Source: Panacagrimonas sp046594215 (GTDB lineage Bacteria; Pseudomonadota; Gammaproteobacteria; Nevskiales; Nevskiaceae). Taken from it: a stretch of DNA of 64,000 bases. The position numbers were made by a program, and so were the translations under genes. The DNA lies in contig JBKJPX010000027.1 in assembly GCA_046594215.1 (NCBI GenBank), forward strand, positions 1 to 64,000, in the 5' to 3' direction. Within the stretch, counting starts at the first letter, position 1. Every line of letters begins with the position of its first letter. The notes under the pieces are model-generated. The model made no database searches, had not been told where the DNA came from, and was given only the letters and a program-made list of their open reading frames with translations. This document shows, one piece after another, positions 50,989 through 59,139 of this stretch.

Positions 50989-51546
50989 CTACAACGGCGG
51001 TCGCGGCTCCTTCTCCGGCCACTGCTGCGGCGTACGCGTGAACTCGGACATGTCGTAGCCCATGGCGGCGATCAACTCGCGATAACGGGCGTACGCCCTG
51101 TCGTCCATCTCGGGCCTGCGCGCCAGGAGCCACACGTAGTCGCGCTTGTTGCGCGCCACGATCGTCACCGAGTAGTCCGGCTCGACGTACGCGATGCGGT
51201 ACTCGCCCTTGAACGGCCACAGGAACTGCATGCCCCACAGCGCGTTGTTCGTATTCGGCACGACGAAACCCTTCGGCGTGTTCTTCGTGAGCTTCTTGTC
51301 GAACGAGCCGTCGCGGTAGCGGTACGTCGTTGCGATCGTGCCGTCCGCGTTCAAGCGGTAGCTTTCGACCGGGTTGTGCGCGTCGCGCTCCGGGAAGATC
51401 GGGATGAACCCGATGACGTACCAGTCGCCCATGAAACGTGGCAGGTCGACGTTCGAGGCGAGCGGTATCTCGCCGCGCTTGGGGCCCAGCATGGTGCAGC
51501 CTCCCAGCAGGAACAACATCAGCAGCGTCGCAAGCATTCGGGTCAT
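50989..51546 (-). CDS. blc: Outer-membrane lipocalin (Blc-type)
   Basis: This 185-residue lipoprotein has a signal with lipobox LLGGC (Cys17). The lipocalin core begins LPRFMGDWYVIGFIP (the G-x-W motif), and YVWLLARRPEMDDRAY forms the third conserved region. Blc proteins bind lysophospholipids and are made under envelope stress. The ATG overlaps the ygfX-like stop. Confidence 0.92.
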   Translation of the reverse strand: MTRMLATLLMLFLLGGCTMLGPKRGEIPLASNVDLPRFMGDWYVIGFIPIFPERDAHNPVESYRLNADGTIATTYRYRDGSFDKKLTKNTPKGFVVPNTNNALWGMQFLWPFKGEYRIAYVEPDYSVTIVARNKRDYVWLLARRPEMDDRAYARYRELIAAMGYDMSEFTRTPQQWPEKEPRPPL

Positions 51547-51998
51547 GGCGCTACCTTGGGTTTTTCAGATGGATCGCCCGGCCCTGACGCAAGCTTCGTG
51601 CGCAAGCGGCGCAAGGCGTCGGGCTCTGCCTCGTCCCCAAGCAGCACACGGCTTCGACGGCGCCCGTCTTCTCCGCGGAAATTCAGGATCAGCAGCCATG
51701 ACCACACAACGCTGTCGCCTTGCAGGCTGACGTCGAGGCGTTTGCCCGCCGGGTTCTGGATCGTCCAACGTCCATCCGGATCCACCGCGATTCGCACGAT
51801 CGCGCCGGGTCCGAAACCGAATGCCGCATGACGACGCACGCCAACCCACGACAACGCGATCGCCAGAGCCACGCCCACCATCAGCGCGCCGGCTTCCATC
51901 GCCATCGGCATCAACGCGAGCGGCAGCACGTGCATCCAGAACATCAGCTGGTGCGCGCGCGCGGACGACTTGAGCGGCAGCTCCAGCGCGACGCTCAC
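51543..51998 (-). CDS. YgfX/CptA-like membrane protein
   Basis: This 151-residue protein has two close hydrophobic segments (about 15-50), then a soluble domain (RRHAAFGFGPGAIVRIAVDPDGRW...SWLLILNFRGEDGRRRSRVLL). In E. coli ygfX overlaps sdhE and has been called toxin CptA or an inner-membrane partner. The GTG start overlaps the sdhE stop here too (GTGA). The toxin role is debated; position is the main support for the name. Confidence 0.8.
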   Translation of the reverse strand: MSVALELPLKSSARAHQLMFWMHVLPLALMPMAMEAGALMVGVALAIALSWVGVRRHAAFGFGPGAIVRIAVDPDGRWTIQNPAGKRLDVSLQGDSVVWSWLLILNFRGEDGRRRSRVLLGDEAEPDALRRLRTKLASGPGDPSEKPKVAP

Positions 51999-52246
51999 CG
52001 CGTCTCCCGGTAGATGCGCAGCTGCTCGAGCAGCGCGAGGTACCCGGCTGGCGGTTCCGCGTAACCCATCGCCCAGGCCCAGATATCGGGGTCCTCCGCG
52101 GTCTCCAGCAGTTGCACGAACGCAGCGCGTTCCTCGGCCGGCGCGCCGGCATAGCGCTGCGCGTGGTAGCGCATCACCATCACGTCGAGTTCCTTCATGC
52201 CGCGCCGCAGCAGCCAGCGCAGGCGTCGTTCGTCGGTTTCTTCCAT
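51995..52246 (-). CDS. sdhE: SDH FAD-assembly factor SdhE
   Basis: SdhE helps attach FAD covalently to SdhA. The 83-residue protein has the conserved R15-G16-x-x-E19 (LRRGMKELD) and the usual all-helical body ending WAWAMGYAEPP. The sdhCDAB operon lies 2.3 kb downstream on the same strand, and the ygfX-like gene overlaps it. Confidence 0.93.
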   Translation of the reverse strand: MEETDERRLRWLLRRGMKELDVMVMRYHAQRYAGAPAEERAAFVQLLETAEDPDIWAWAMGYAEPPAGYLALLEQLRIYRETR

Positions 52247-52340
52247 GGTGCGATTGTCGACGATGCGCCGGCACCGCGCAGCGCCCGCCCTGCCGCGTGA
52301 ACGCGCATCCGCTAGGCTGCAGGGGGCAACGGAGAACCCC

Positions 52341-53123
52341 ATGTCCCCATCCCCCAGCACCACCGCGCGCCTGGCCGTCCTCATCGACGCCGACAACACC
52401 ACCAAGCTCGCGGCGATGACCGAGGCGCTGTTCGCCGAGATCGCGAAATACGGCACCGCGACCGTCAAGCGCATCTACGGGGACTGGACGCAGCCCAACC
52501 TCGCGTCCTGGAAGAAGGTGTTGGCCGAACACGCGATCCAGCCCATCCAGCAGTTCGCGAACACGACGGGCAAGAACGCCACCGACAGCGCGCTGATCAT
52601 CGACGCGATGGACCTGCTCTACACGAACCGATTCGATGGCTTCTGCATCGTGTCCAGCGATTCGGACTTCACGCGCCTGGCCGTGCGCATCCGCGAGGCG
52701 GGCCTGATGGCCTACGGCCTGGGCGAGCAGAAGACGCCCAAGCCCTTCGTCTCGGCCTGCGACAAGTTCATCTACACGGAGCTGCTCGCGCCGGTCGAGG
52801 AAGCGACCGAGCAGGCAATGCCGAAGAAGAGGAGCACCAAGGAACTGCGCAGCGATACGCGGCTCATGGGCCTGCTGCGCGGGGGCATCAAGGCGGCGTC
52901 GGACGAGGACGGCTGGGCGCATCTGGGCGCGGTGGGTCAGCACATCTCGAAGCAAGCGCCGGACTTCGATCCACGCACCTGGACGTATCGCAAGCTCAGC
53001 GACCTCGTCGTTGCGATCGGACTGTTCGAGGTGGACCATCGCAAGCGCCCCGAAGGCGGCTCGAGCGCGCTGTACGTACGCGAGAAGCAGAAGGCGCCCA
53101 AAGAAAACACGAAAGAAACGTAG
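52341..53123 (+). CDS. NYN-domain protein with C-terminal LOTUS-like domain
   Basis: This 260-residue protein has an N-terminal NYN/DUF88 (PIN-like) domain (about 8-150) with acidic residues in LAVLIDADN, KNATDSALIIDAMDLLY and SSDSDFTRLAVRIRE. The C-terminal domain (about 165-250, ELRSDTRLMGLLRGGIKAASDEDGWAHLGAVGQHI) resembles OST-HTH/LOTUS. Such proteins are probably RNA-binding or RNA-cleaving; the target is unknown. GGAG lies before the ATG. Confidence 0.88.
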   Translation: MSPSPSTTARLAVLIDADNTTKLAAMTEALFAEIAKYGTATVKRIYGDWTQPNLASWKKVLAEHAIQPIQQFANTTGKNATDSALIIDAMDLLYTNRFDGFCIVSSDSDFTRLAVRIREAGLMAYGLGEQKTPKPFVSACDKFIYTELLAPVEEATEQAMPKKRSTKELRSDTRLMGLLRGGIKAASDEDGWAHLGAVGQHISKQAPDFDPRTWTYRKLSDLVVAIGLFEVDHRKRPEGGSSALYVREKQKAPKENTKET

Positions 53124-53135
53124 AGGAGAGAGCCC

Positions 53136-53537
53136 ATGCGCAAAGCCCTGACCTGGACCGTCGCCGCGATCCTCGGCCTCAACGGCCTGGCGATGCTCCT
53201 GCTGCCGTCGACCTGGTATCAGATGGTGCCCAGCGTACCGCCGACCGGCCCGTTCAATCCGCATTTCGTGCGCGACATCGGCCTCGCCTACCTGGTCTGC
53301 AGTTGGGCGCTGATCTGGTTCGTAGTAGATCCACTACGCGGCGCGGCCGCCGCCATCGCGGCGGCGGTCCTGCAGATTGCGCACTCTTTCCTGCATCTCT
53401 GGGATCTGCTGGCAGGTCGCGCCGAGCTTGATTTCTTCCTGCTCGACTGCGTCCTCGTGGTCCTGCCGGCAGTGCTGATGCTCTGGCTCTCGTGGCCGCG
53501 CGCCAGTTCGGCGACGGGTATGGCGCCCGCCCGCTAG
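53136..53537 (+). CDS. Four-helix membrane protein, function unknown
   Basis: This 133-residue protein has hydrophobic segments at about 5-25, 48-66, 70-92 and 98-120. GAGGAGAG precedes the ATG, and the gene starts 12 bp after the NYN gene, so the two are probably co-transcribed. I recognise no family. Confidence 0.65.
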   Translation: MRKALTWTVAAILGLNGLAMLLLPSTWYQMVPSVPPTGPFNPHFVRDIGLAYLVCSWALIWFVVDPLRGAAAAIAAAVLQIAHSFLHLWDLLAGRAELDFFLLDCVLVVLPAVLMLWLSWPRASSATGMAPAR

Positions 53538-53737
53538 ACCGGCCCGGCTACCTCCGGCTCCCCTAGGTTCGACCCGGGGCATGCATGGCCCACACTCGGT
53601 CCCGGCCACGCGGGAGGCGCGAGCACCGGGCTGCGCCTCGGAGAACATGTAAGGCAGCCCCGATAGCCGGTCAGCGGCAGTCTTGCGAACGAACCGCCGG
53701 AGCCACCCGAGTTCGGTAATCAACAGGAACGGCAGCC
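53538..53737. other. Gap before the monooxygenase remnant
   Basis: This 200-bp stretch has no supported gene. It contains a CCTAGGTTCGACCCGGGG segment that recalls a tRNA T-arm but has no matching anticodon arm. Confidence 0.3.
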
Positions 53738-53857
53738 ATGATCACGACAGCATCCGCCAAGCCCGTCCAGACCTACGACGCGCTGATCGTGGGCGCTGGT
53801 TTTTCCGGAATGTAGCTTCTGCACCGCCTGCGCCAGCAGGGCCTGACGGCGCGTGTG
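53738..53857 (+). pseudogene. N-terminal remnant of a flavin monooxygenase
   Basis: The ATG at 53738 (AGGAA upstream) begins MITTASAKPVQTYDALIVG, followed by AGFSGM, then TAG, then LLHRLRQQGLTARVIV in the same frame. This is the FAD-binding start of a Baeyer-Villiger or related monooxygenase, where GAGFSG-x-Y-x-LHRLR is standard. The TAG stands where Tyr is expected. Similarity stops after about 41 codons and the frame ends at TAG 53908-53910. The rest of the gene, about 500 codons, is gone. Confidence 0.7.
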
Positions 53858-53984
53858 ATCGTCGGTGTTCAGGCTCGGGCGGGACAAGGTCGCGGCGTAG
53901 CGCACCCGTAGCCCGGACAAAGTCCTGGCCTGCGCTCGATCCGGGAGGAAAAGCCCCGGACTTCGTTCCGGCGCGGGCTTTCGA
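53858..53984. other. Repeat-like intergenic sequence
   Basis: This stretch contains GTAGCCCGGAC...GTCC and CCCGGACTTCGTTCCGG segments resembling the dispersed GTCGGGC-type repeats. It separates the remnant from the VOC gene and may mark the deletion breakpoint. Confidence 0.35.
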
Positions 53985-54374
53985 TCAAAGATCCTCAGGA
54001 TCCCCGTAGGGCTTCGTGATCATCTCCATCAGGTGATCGTCCGGGTCGCGGAAATAGACGCCGCGCCCGCCGAAGTGATGATTGATCTCCCCGGTTTTCG
54101 TCCGCGCCGGATCGGCCCAGAATTCGAGCCCGCGATCGCGGATCCTCTGGAAGCCCGCATCGAACTCTGCATCACTGACCAGGAAGGCATAGTGCTGCGG
54201 TGATGGCGCGTTTCCCGTCTGGTAGTAGTCCATCGACACGCCGTTCGACAGATCAACGACGAGGAAATGCAGGAAGCGCCGCGGCTCAGGCAGGCCGAGC
54301 ACGTCCGTCAGAAAGGCCGCCGAGAGGTTCTGATCTCGGCACCAGACGATGGTGTGATTGAGCTGGACGGTCAT
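53985..54374 (-). CDS. VOC-family (glyoxalase-like) protein
   Basis: This 129-residue protein has two beta-alpha-beta-beta-beta modules. Candidate metal residues are H8 in LNHTIVWCRD, H81-range QHYAFLVSD and E117 in DDHLMEMITKPYG. This fold covers lyases, isomerases and dioxygenases, and no substrate can be named. It is a single gene between the remnant and sdhB. Confidence 0.85.
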   Translation of the reverse strand: MTVQLNHTIVWCRDQNLSAAFLTDVLGLPEPRRFLHFLVVDLSNGVSMDYYQTGNAPSPQHYAFLVSDAEFDAGFQRIRDRGLEFWADPARTKTGEINHHFGGRGVYFRDPDDHLMEMITKPYGDPEDL

Positions 54375-54532
54375 CGGCGATCCTCTCGGTGGATGCCCCG
54401 TTGCGGTGCTTTCGCGTTTCGATCGGCGGACATCAGGCCCGCACCCAGCCTGCTTCCGTCTAACGACACCGCTACGTCCAGCTTTCCGGGGTCACTTCAC
54501 CCGCGGGGCCTTTCTTAATTCGAACGCCCGGA

Positions 54533-55318
54533 TCAGGTGCGCCGTTCCACCAGCAGCTTCTTGGTCTCGGCGATCGCCTTGGCCGGGTTGAGACCCTTCG
54601 GGCAGGTCTTCGTGCAATTCATGATCGTGTGGCAGCGATACAGCTTGAACGGATCCTCGAGCTGGTCGAGCCGCTCGCCCGTGGCCTCGTCGCGCGAGTC
54701 GACGATGTAGCGATACGCCTGCAGAAGCACTGCGGGACCCAGGTAACGATCGCCGTTCCACCAGTAGCTCGGGCAGCTCGTCGAGCAGCACGCGCAGAGG
54801 ATGCATTCGTAGAGGCCGTCGAGCTTCGCGCGGTCTTCCTCGCTCTGAAGGCGCTCGCGCGTCGGTGCCGGCGAATCCGTCTTGAGCCAGGGCTCGACGC
54901 TCGCGAGCTGCGCGTAGAAATGCGTCATGTCCGGCACCAGATCCTTCACCACCGGCATGTGCGGCAGCGGGTAGATCGCAACGTCGCCCTTCACCTCGTC
55001 GCAGCCCTTGATGCAGGCCAGCGTATTGGTGCCGTCGATGTTCATCGCGCAGGAACCGCAGATGCCTTCGCGGCAGGAGCGGCGGAACGTCAGCGTCGGA
55101 TCGATCTCGTTCTTGATCTTGATCAGCGCGTCGAGAACCATCGGGCCACAGGCCGACATGTCGACCTCGTAGCTGTCGACGCGCGGGTTCTCGCCGGTAT
55201 CGGGGTCGTAGCGGTACACCTTGAAGGTCTGAACCTTCTTGGCGCCCGTCGGTGCCGGGTACTTGCGACCGGCCGACTTGTTGATCGTGGAATTCTTGGG
55301 GAGAGTGAACTGGGCCAT
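54533..55318 (-). CDS. sdhB: Succinate dehydrogenase iron-sulfur subunit
   Basis: SdhB carries electrons from SdhA to the membrane quinone site. The 261 residues have the 2Fe-2S motif CREGICGSCAMNIDG...LAC (about 81-102) and the two cubane motifs CILCACCSTSCP and CHTIMNCTKTCPKGLNP. It is the last gene of the sdhCDAB operon, 18 bp after sdhA. Confidence 0.97.
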   Translation of the reverse strand: MAQFTLPKNSTINKSAGRKYPAPTGAKKVQTFKVYRYDPDTGENPRVDSYEVDMSACGPMVLDALIKIKNEIDPTLTFRRSCREGICGSCAMNIDGTNTLACIKGCDEVKGDVAIYPLPHMPVVKDLVPDMTHFYAQLASVEPWLKTDSPAPTRERLQSEEDRAKLDGLYECILCACCSTSCPSYWWNGDRYLGPAVLLQAYRYIVDSRDEATGERLDQLEDPFKLYRCHTIMNCTKTCPKGLNPAKAIAETKKLLVERRT

Positions 55319-55336
55319 GGCTTGCTCGGCTATCCG

Positions 55337-57145
55337 TTAGTACACGCGCTTCTTGGGCGGGATCACGTCCACGTCGGAGTCGAGCGTGTTCATGTGCACC
55401 GGGCGGTAATCGATCTTCACGCCCGTGTCGGACTCGCGCCACGCCAGCGTGTGCTTCATCCACTCGTGGTCGTCGCGATCCTTGAGATCGTCGCGCGCAT
55501 GCGCACCGCGCGATTCCTTGCGGTTCTCGGCGCAGACGATGGTGACCAGCGCCTGGCCCAGCAGGTTGTCCAGCTCCAGCGCCTCCACGAGGTCGGAGTT
55601 CCACACCATCGAGCGATCGACAACCGACAGGTCATTCGAGAACCCTTCGACGATGGTCTTGAGCTTGGCCACGCCCTCCTGCATCGTCGGCCCGTCACGG
55701 AACACCGCGCAGTGCTTCTGCATGGTCTTCTGCATGTCGAGGCGCAGGTTCGCGGTCAGCGTCTTGCCCTTGGCGTTGCGAAGCTTGTCGAGGCGCGCGA
55801 TGCACGCGTCCTCCGACGTGCTCGGAATCGTTTTGTGAGACTGGCTGGCCTTAACCAGCTTGGCCGACTGGATCGCCGCTGCGCGACCGAACACGACCAG
55901 GTCCAGCAGCGAATTCGAACCCAGGCGATTGGCGCCGTGCACGGAAACGCAGGCCGCCTCGCCCACCGCCATCAGGCCGGGAACGACCGTGTCGGGCTGG
56001 CCGTCCTTGAGCGTCACGACTTCGCCCGTGAACAGGGTCGGGATGCCGCCCATGTTGTAGTGGACGGTCGGCACGACCGGGATCGGCTCGCGCGTGACGT
56101 CCACGCCAGCGAAAATCTTCGCGCTCTCGGAGATGCCGGGCAGGCGCGCGTGCAGCAGCGCCGGATCCAGGTGCTCGAGATGAAGATGGATGTGATCGCC
56201 TTCCTCGCCGACGCCGCGCCCTTCGCGGATCTCCGTGGCCATCGAGCGGCTCACCATGTCGCGCGGCGCCAGGTCCTTCACGCTCGGCGCGTAGCGTTCC
56301 ATGAAGCGCTCGCCGTTCTTGTTCGTCAGGTACCCGCCTTCCCCGCGGGCACCCTCCGTGATCAGGCAGCCCGATCCGTAGATGCCGGTCGGGTGGAACT
56401 GCACGAACTCCATGTCCTGCAGCGGCAGGCCGGCGCGCAGCACCATCGCATTGCCGTCGCCGGTGCAGGTGTGCGCCGACGTCGCCGAAAAGTAGGCTCG
56501 GCCGTAACCACCGGTGGCGAGGATCACCATCTGCGCGCGGAAGCGGTGCAGCTTGCCGGTCGACAGGTCCCAGGCCATGACGCCGCGGCAGCTGCCGTCC
56601 GCGTCCATGAGCAGGTCCAGCGCGAAGTACTCGACGAAGAACTGCGCCTTGCACTTCAAGCTCTGCTGGTAGAGCGTGTGGAGCATCGCGTGGCCGGTGC
56701 GATCGGCGGCGGCGCAGGTGCGCTGAGCCGGCGGGCCCGCGCCGTATTCGGTGGTCATGCCGCCGAACGGACGCTGGTAGATCTTGCCTTCCGGCGTGCG
56801 CGAGAACGGCAGGCCGTAGTGCTCGAGCTCGATGATCGCGGGGATGGCCTCGCGCGTCATGTACTGGATGGCGTCCTGGTCGCCGAGCCAGTCCGAACCC
56901 TTCACGGTGTCGAAGAAGTGCCAGCGCCAGTCGTCCTTGCCCATGTTGGACAGGGCCGCGGAGATGCCGCCCTGCGCTGCCACGGTGTGCGAGCGCGTGG
57001 GGAATACCTTGGTGATGTTGGCCGTCTTGAGGCCCGACTCGGCCAGGCCCAGCGTCGCGCGCAGGCCGGAGCCACCGGCGCCGACGACAACGACGTCGTA
57101 TTCGTGGTGAACGATTTCGTAGGCCGAGTTCTTGTTTTGGGTCAT
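55337..57145 (-). CDS. sdhA: Succinate dehydrogenase flavoprotein subunit
   Basis: SdhA oxidises succinate to fumarate using covalently bound FAD. The 602 residues have the dinucleotide motif VVVVGAGGSGLRATLGLAE, the FAD-linking His in RSHTVAAQGG (H53) and the active-site segments EFVQFHPTGIYGSG and HGANRLGSNSLLDL. The ATG at 57145 lies 5 bp after the sdhD stop. Confidence 0.97.
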   Translation of the reverse strand: MTQNKNSAYEIVHHEYDVVVVGAGGSGLRATLGLAESGLKTANITKVFPTRSHTVAAQGGISAALSNMGKDDWRWHFFDTVKGSDWLGDQDAIQYMTREAIPAIIELEHYGLPFSRTPEGKIYQRPFGGMTTEYGAGPPAQRTCAAADRTGHAMLHTLYQQSLKCKAQFFVEYFALDLLMDADGSCRGVMAWDLSTGKLHRFRAQMVILATGGYGRAYFSATSAHTCTGDGNAMVLRAGLPLQDMEFVQFHPTGIYGSGCLITEGARGEGGYLTNKNGERFMERYAPSVKDLAPRDMVSRSMATEIREGRGVGEEGDHIHLHLEHLDPALLHARLPGISESAKIFAGVDVTREPIPVVPTVHYNMGGIPTLFTGEVVTLKDGQPDTVVPGLMAVGEAACVSVHGANRLGSNSLLDLVVFGRAAAIQSAKLVKASQSHKTIPSTSEDACIARLDKLRNAKGKTLTANLRLDMQKTMQKHCAVFRDGPTMQEGVAKLKTIVEGFSNDLSVVDRSMVWNSDLVEALELDNLLGQALVTIVCAENRKESRGAHARDDLKDRDDHEWMKHTLAWRESDTGVKIDYRPVHMNTLDSDVDVIPPKKRVY

Positions 57146-57150
57146 GTCGA

Positions 57151-57528
57151 TCAGCTCAGCGCGACTTTCAGCACCGCGAAGATCGCGGCGACGGCAACGG
57201 CGGCGTGGAAGAACTTCGAGAGCAGCAGGGTCGTCAGCTTCATGCCCTCGCCACCTACGTAGTCCTCGATGACCACCTGGACGCCGAGCATGGAGTGGTA
57301 CAGCGCCGTGGCGATGAACAGCACCAGGGTCACCGCGACGGCGGGATAGCTGACCCACCAATGCACCTGCTCGTAGCTGGCGCCGGCGAGCTTGGCCACG
57401 CTGAACACGAACCACAGCGTCAGCGGCACCAGCGCGATGGCCGAAACACGCTGCACCCAGAAGTGATGCGTGCCGTCCTTGGCAGAACCCAGGCCGCGCG
57501 CGTGACCCAGAGGAGAACGAAGACTCAT
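57151..57528 (-). CDS. sdhD: Succinate dehydrogenase membrane anchor SdhD
   Basis: This 125-residue subunit has three helices (about 28-48, 57-80, 100-122), the start HHFWVQRVSAIALVPL and a heme-ligand His candidate in ATALYHSMLGVQVVIEDYV. With SdhC it forms the ubiquinone and heme b site. It starts 10 bp after the sdhC stop. Confidence 0.92.
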   Translation of the reverse strand: MSLRSPLGHARGLGSAKDGTHHFWVQRVSAIALVPLTLWFVFSVAKLAGASYEQVHWWVSYPAVAVTLVLFIATALYHSMLGVQVVIEDYVGGEGMKLTTLLLSKFFHAAVAVAAIFAVLKVALS

Positions 57529-57538
57529 GGCGAACTCC

Positions 57539-57946
57539 TCAGGTCAGGTAGGCCAGGGCCCAGACCGCAAGGGTCAGGACTCCGGACACGGCGATGACGG
57601 CATAGCCGCTCCTGTATGCGGCGGGCAGGGAGAAGCCTTTGCCCACGTCCCAGAACAGGTGCCGGATGCCGTTGCACAGGTGATAGAGCAGCGCCCAGCT
57701 CCAGCCGAGCAGCAGGATCTGGCCATACCAGGCGAGCACGTGCTTCGAATACGCGTGGTAGGCGTCGGGTCCGCTCGACAGCGCAATCAGCCAACCCGCC
57801 AGCAGCAGGGTGCCGAAACTCAGGGCCATGCCCGTCACGCGATGGGTGATCGACAGCATCGACGTCAGCTGGGGCTTGTAATACGGCCCGATCATGAACG
57901 GCGACAGCGGCCGATTCGGGCCCGACGGCGGATTGGGTGTGGACAT
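57539..57946 (-). CDS. sdhC: Succinate dehydrogenase cytochrome b556 subunit
   Basis: This 135-residue subunit has three helices and the family signatures SITHRVTGMALSFG and LYHLCNGIRHLFWD, with heme- and quinone-site residues. GAAGGTA precedes the ATG. It opens the four-gene operon, or the second gene if the DUF1674 gene 47 bp upstream is included. Confidence 0.94.
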   Translation of the reverse strand: MSTPNPPSGPNRPLSPFMIGPYYKPQLTSMLSITHRVTGMALSFGTLLLAGWLIALSSGPDAYHAYSKHVLAWYGQILLLGWSWALLYHLCNGIRHLFWDVGKGFSLPAAYRSGYAVIAVSGVLTLAVWALAYLT

Positions 57947-57993
57947 GGCGTACCTTCAAGATCCGCGACGAGACCCGCCGCGGACTACGTGGG

Positions 57994-58236
57994 TTAAAAA
58001 TCGATGCAGCGGCCGTCTTTTTCCCAATCGCCGTAGCGGGTCGGATCCAGGCCGTTCTTGCGGCCTCCGATTTCCGGGACGACTCCTTGAGCCTGCGTCG
58101 TTACGGGTGCCAGCTTCGGTGGGGGCGTCGAGTGCTCCGGCGTGAACCGGGCGTTAGCAAGAAATTCCGCGAGCGGAACGACGTCGTCCTGCTTCCGTAC
58201 GAAGCTGCGGACGACGGGATCAGCGCTGTCATTCAT
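57994..58236 (-). CDS. SDH assembly factor 4-like protein (DUF1674)
   Basis: This 80-residue protein ends in the DUF1674 signature GGRKNGLDPTRYGDWEKDGRCIDF. In eukaryotes SdhAF4 members bind free flavinated SdhA before SdhB joins. Its place directly before sdhCDAB supports the same role here. The first 45 residues are unstructured. The ATG at 58236 is preferred, as an earlier one at 58302 reaches into the divergent promoter. Confidence 0.87.
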   Translation of the reverse strand: MNDSADPVVRSFVRKQDDVVPLAEFLANARFTPEHSTPPPKLAPVTTQAQGVVPEIGGRKNGLDPTRYGDWEKDGRCIDF

Positions 58237-58305
58237 GGAGGGCCGGGGCACACTGACGCTCAGGACCTTGGTATTTTCGCAAACCCGATGCCGCGCTAGC
58301 AACGA

Positions 58306-59091
58306 ATGTCCGATCCGTATTCCCTTTCCGAGCCACTTCCGCTAGCCCCTGGAACACCCGGGGTCCGCGCTTTTACGCTCGATTCGTGGGCCGCTCTGCG
58401 CGTGAGCGGCGCCGACGCGGAGAATTTCCTGCAGGGCCAGCTCAGCGCCGATCTCCGCGCGCTGACGCCGGAACGCGCAGCCTGGGCCTCCTACAACAGT
58501 CCCAAGGGCCGCATGCTGGCCGTGATGCTGATGGTCCGCGACGGCGATGCGATCGACCTGCGGATGCCGCAAGCGCTGCTAGAGCCGGTATCCAGACGCC
58601 TTCGAATGTTCGTGTTGCGGTCGAAGGTCAGCCTCGCGCTCCTGGGGCCCCGCGCGACGGACGCCGAGACGCAGACTCAGGAACGTACCTCGCTGATACG
58701 GGCCGGGATCCCGGTGGTCTACCCCGAGACCCAGGATCGATGGGTCGCGCAGATGGCAAATCTAGACCTGATCGGCGGTATCAGCTTCGACAAGGGCTGC
58801 TACACCGGGCAGGAAGTCGTCGCGCGACTGCATTACCTGGGGAATCTCAAGAAACGGATGTTCCTCGTCCGGGGTCCAGGCGCTGCGCCGGCGCCGGGCA
58901 CGTCGATCCGCGATGCCGATGGCGATGGCCAGGCGGTCGGCGAGGTGGTGGACGCTTCAGTGACGGAAGAGGGTTTCGTCGCGAGCGCCGTCCTGCAGGT
59001 GTCGGCCTGCGCGAAGACGAGCCTCGTGCTCGATCGAGCCGACGACGCGTTGCTGTCGCAGCCCGAGGTCTATTTCTACACGGCGACCTAG
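58306..59091 (+). CDS. ygfZ: Folate-binding Fe-S repair protein YgfZ
   Basis: This 261-residue aminomethyltransferase-like protein carries the YgfZ signature KGCYTGQEVVARLHYLGNLKKR with the conserved Cys. YgfZ uses tetrahydrofolate to maintain certain iron-sulfur enzymes. It is divergent from the DUF1674/sdh operon across 69 bp. In E. coli it neighbours sdhE. Confidence 0.94.
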   Translation: MSDPYSLSEPLPLAPGTPGVRAFTLDSWAALRVSGADAENFLQGQLSADLRALTPERAAWASYNSPKGRMLAVMLMVRDGDAIDLRMPQALLEPVSRRLRMFVLRSKVSLALLGPRATDAETQTQERTSLIRAGIPVVYPETQDRWVAQMANLDLIGGISFDKGCYTGQEVVARLHYLGNLKKRMFLVRGPGAAPAPGTSIRDADGDGQAVGEVVDASVTEEGFVASAVLQVSACAKTSLVLDRADDALLSQPEVYFYTAT

Positions 59092-59099
59092 CTGCCCGC

Positions 59100-59120
59100 G
59101 GGCAGGCGAAGCCTGCCCTT
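59100..59120. terminator. Terminator between ygfZ and guaB
   Basis: A perfect 8-bp stem GGGCAGGC-GAA-GCCTGCCC followed by TT lies between the convergent stops of ygfZ and guaB. The short T-run makes it weak, but it can serve both strands. Confidence 0.5.
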
Positions 59121-59139
59121 ACACCGTGTAACGACGCGC

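Noticed and set aside
53560..53590. tRNA T-arm-like GGTTCGACCC
   Set aside because: The stem does not pair properly and no anticodon or acceptor arm surrounds it.
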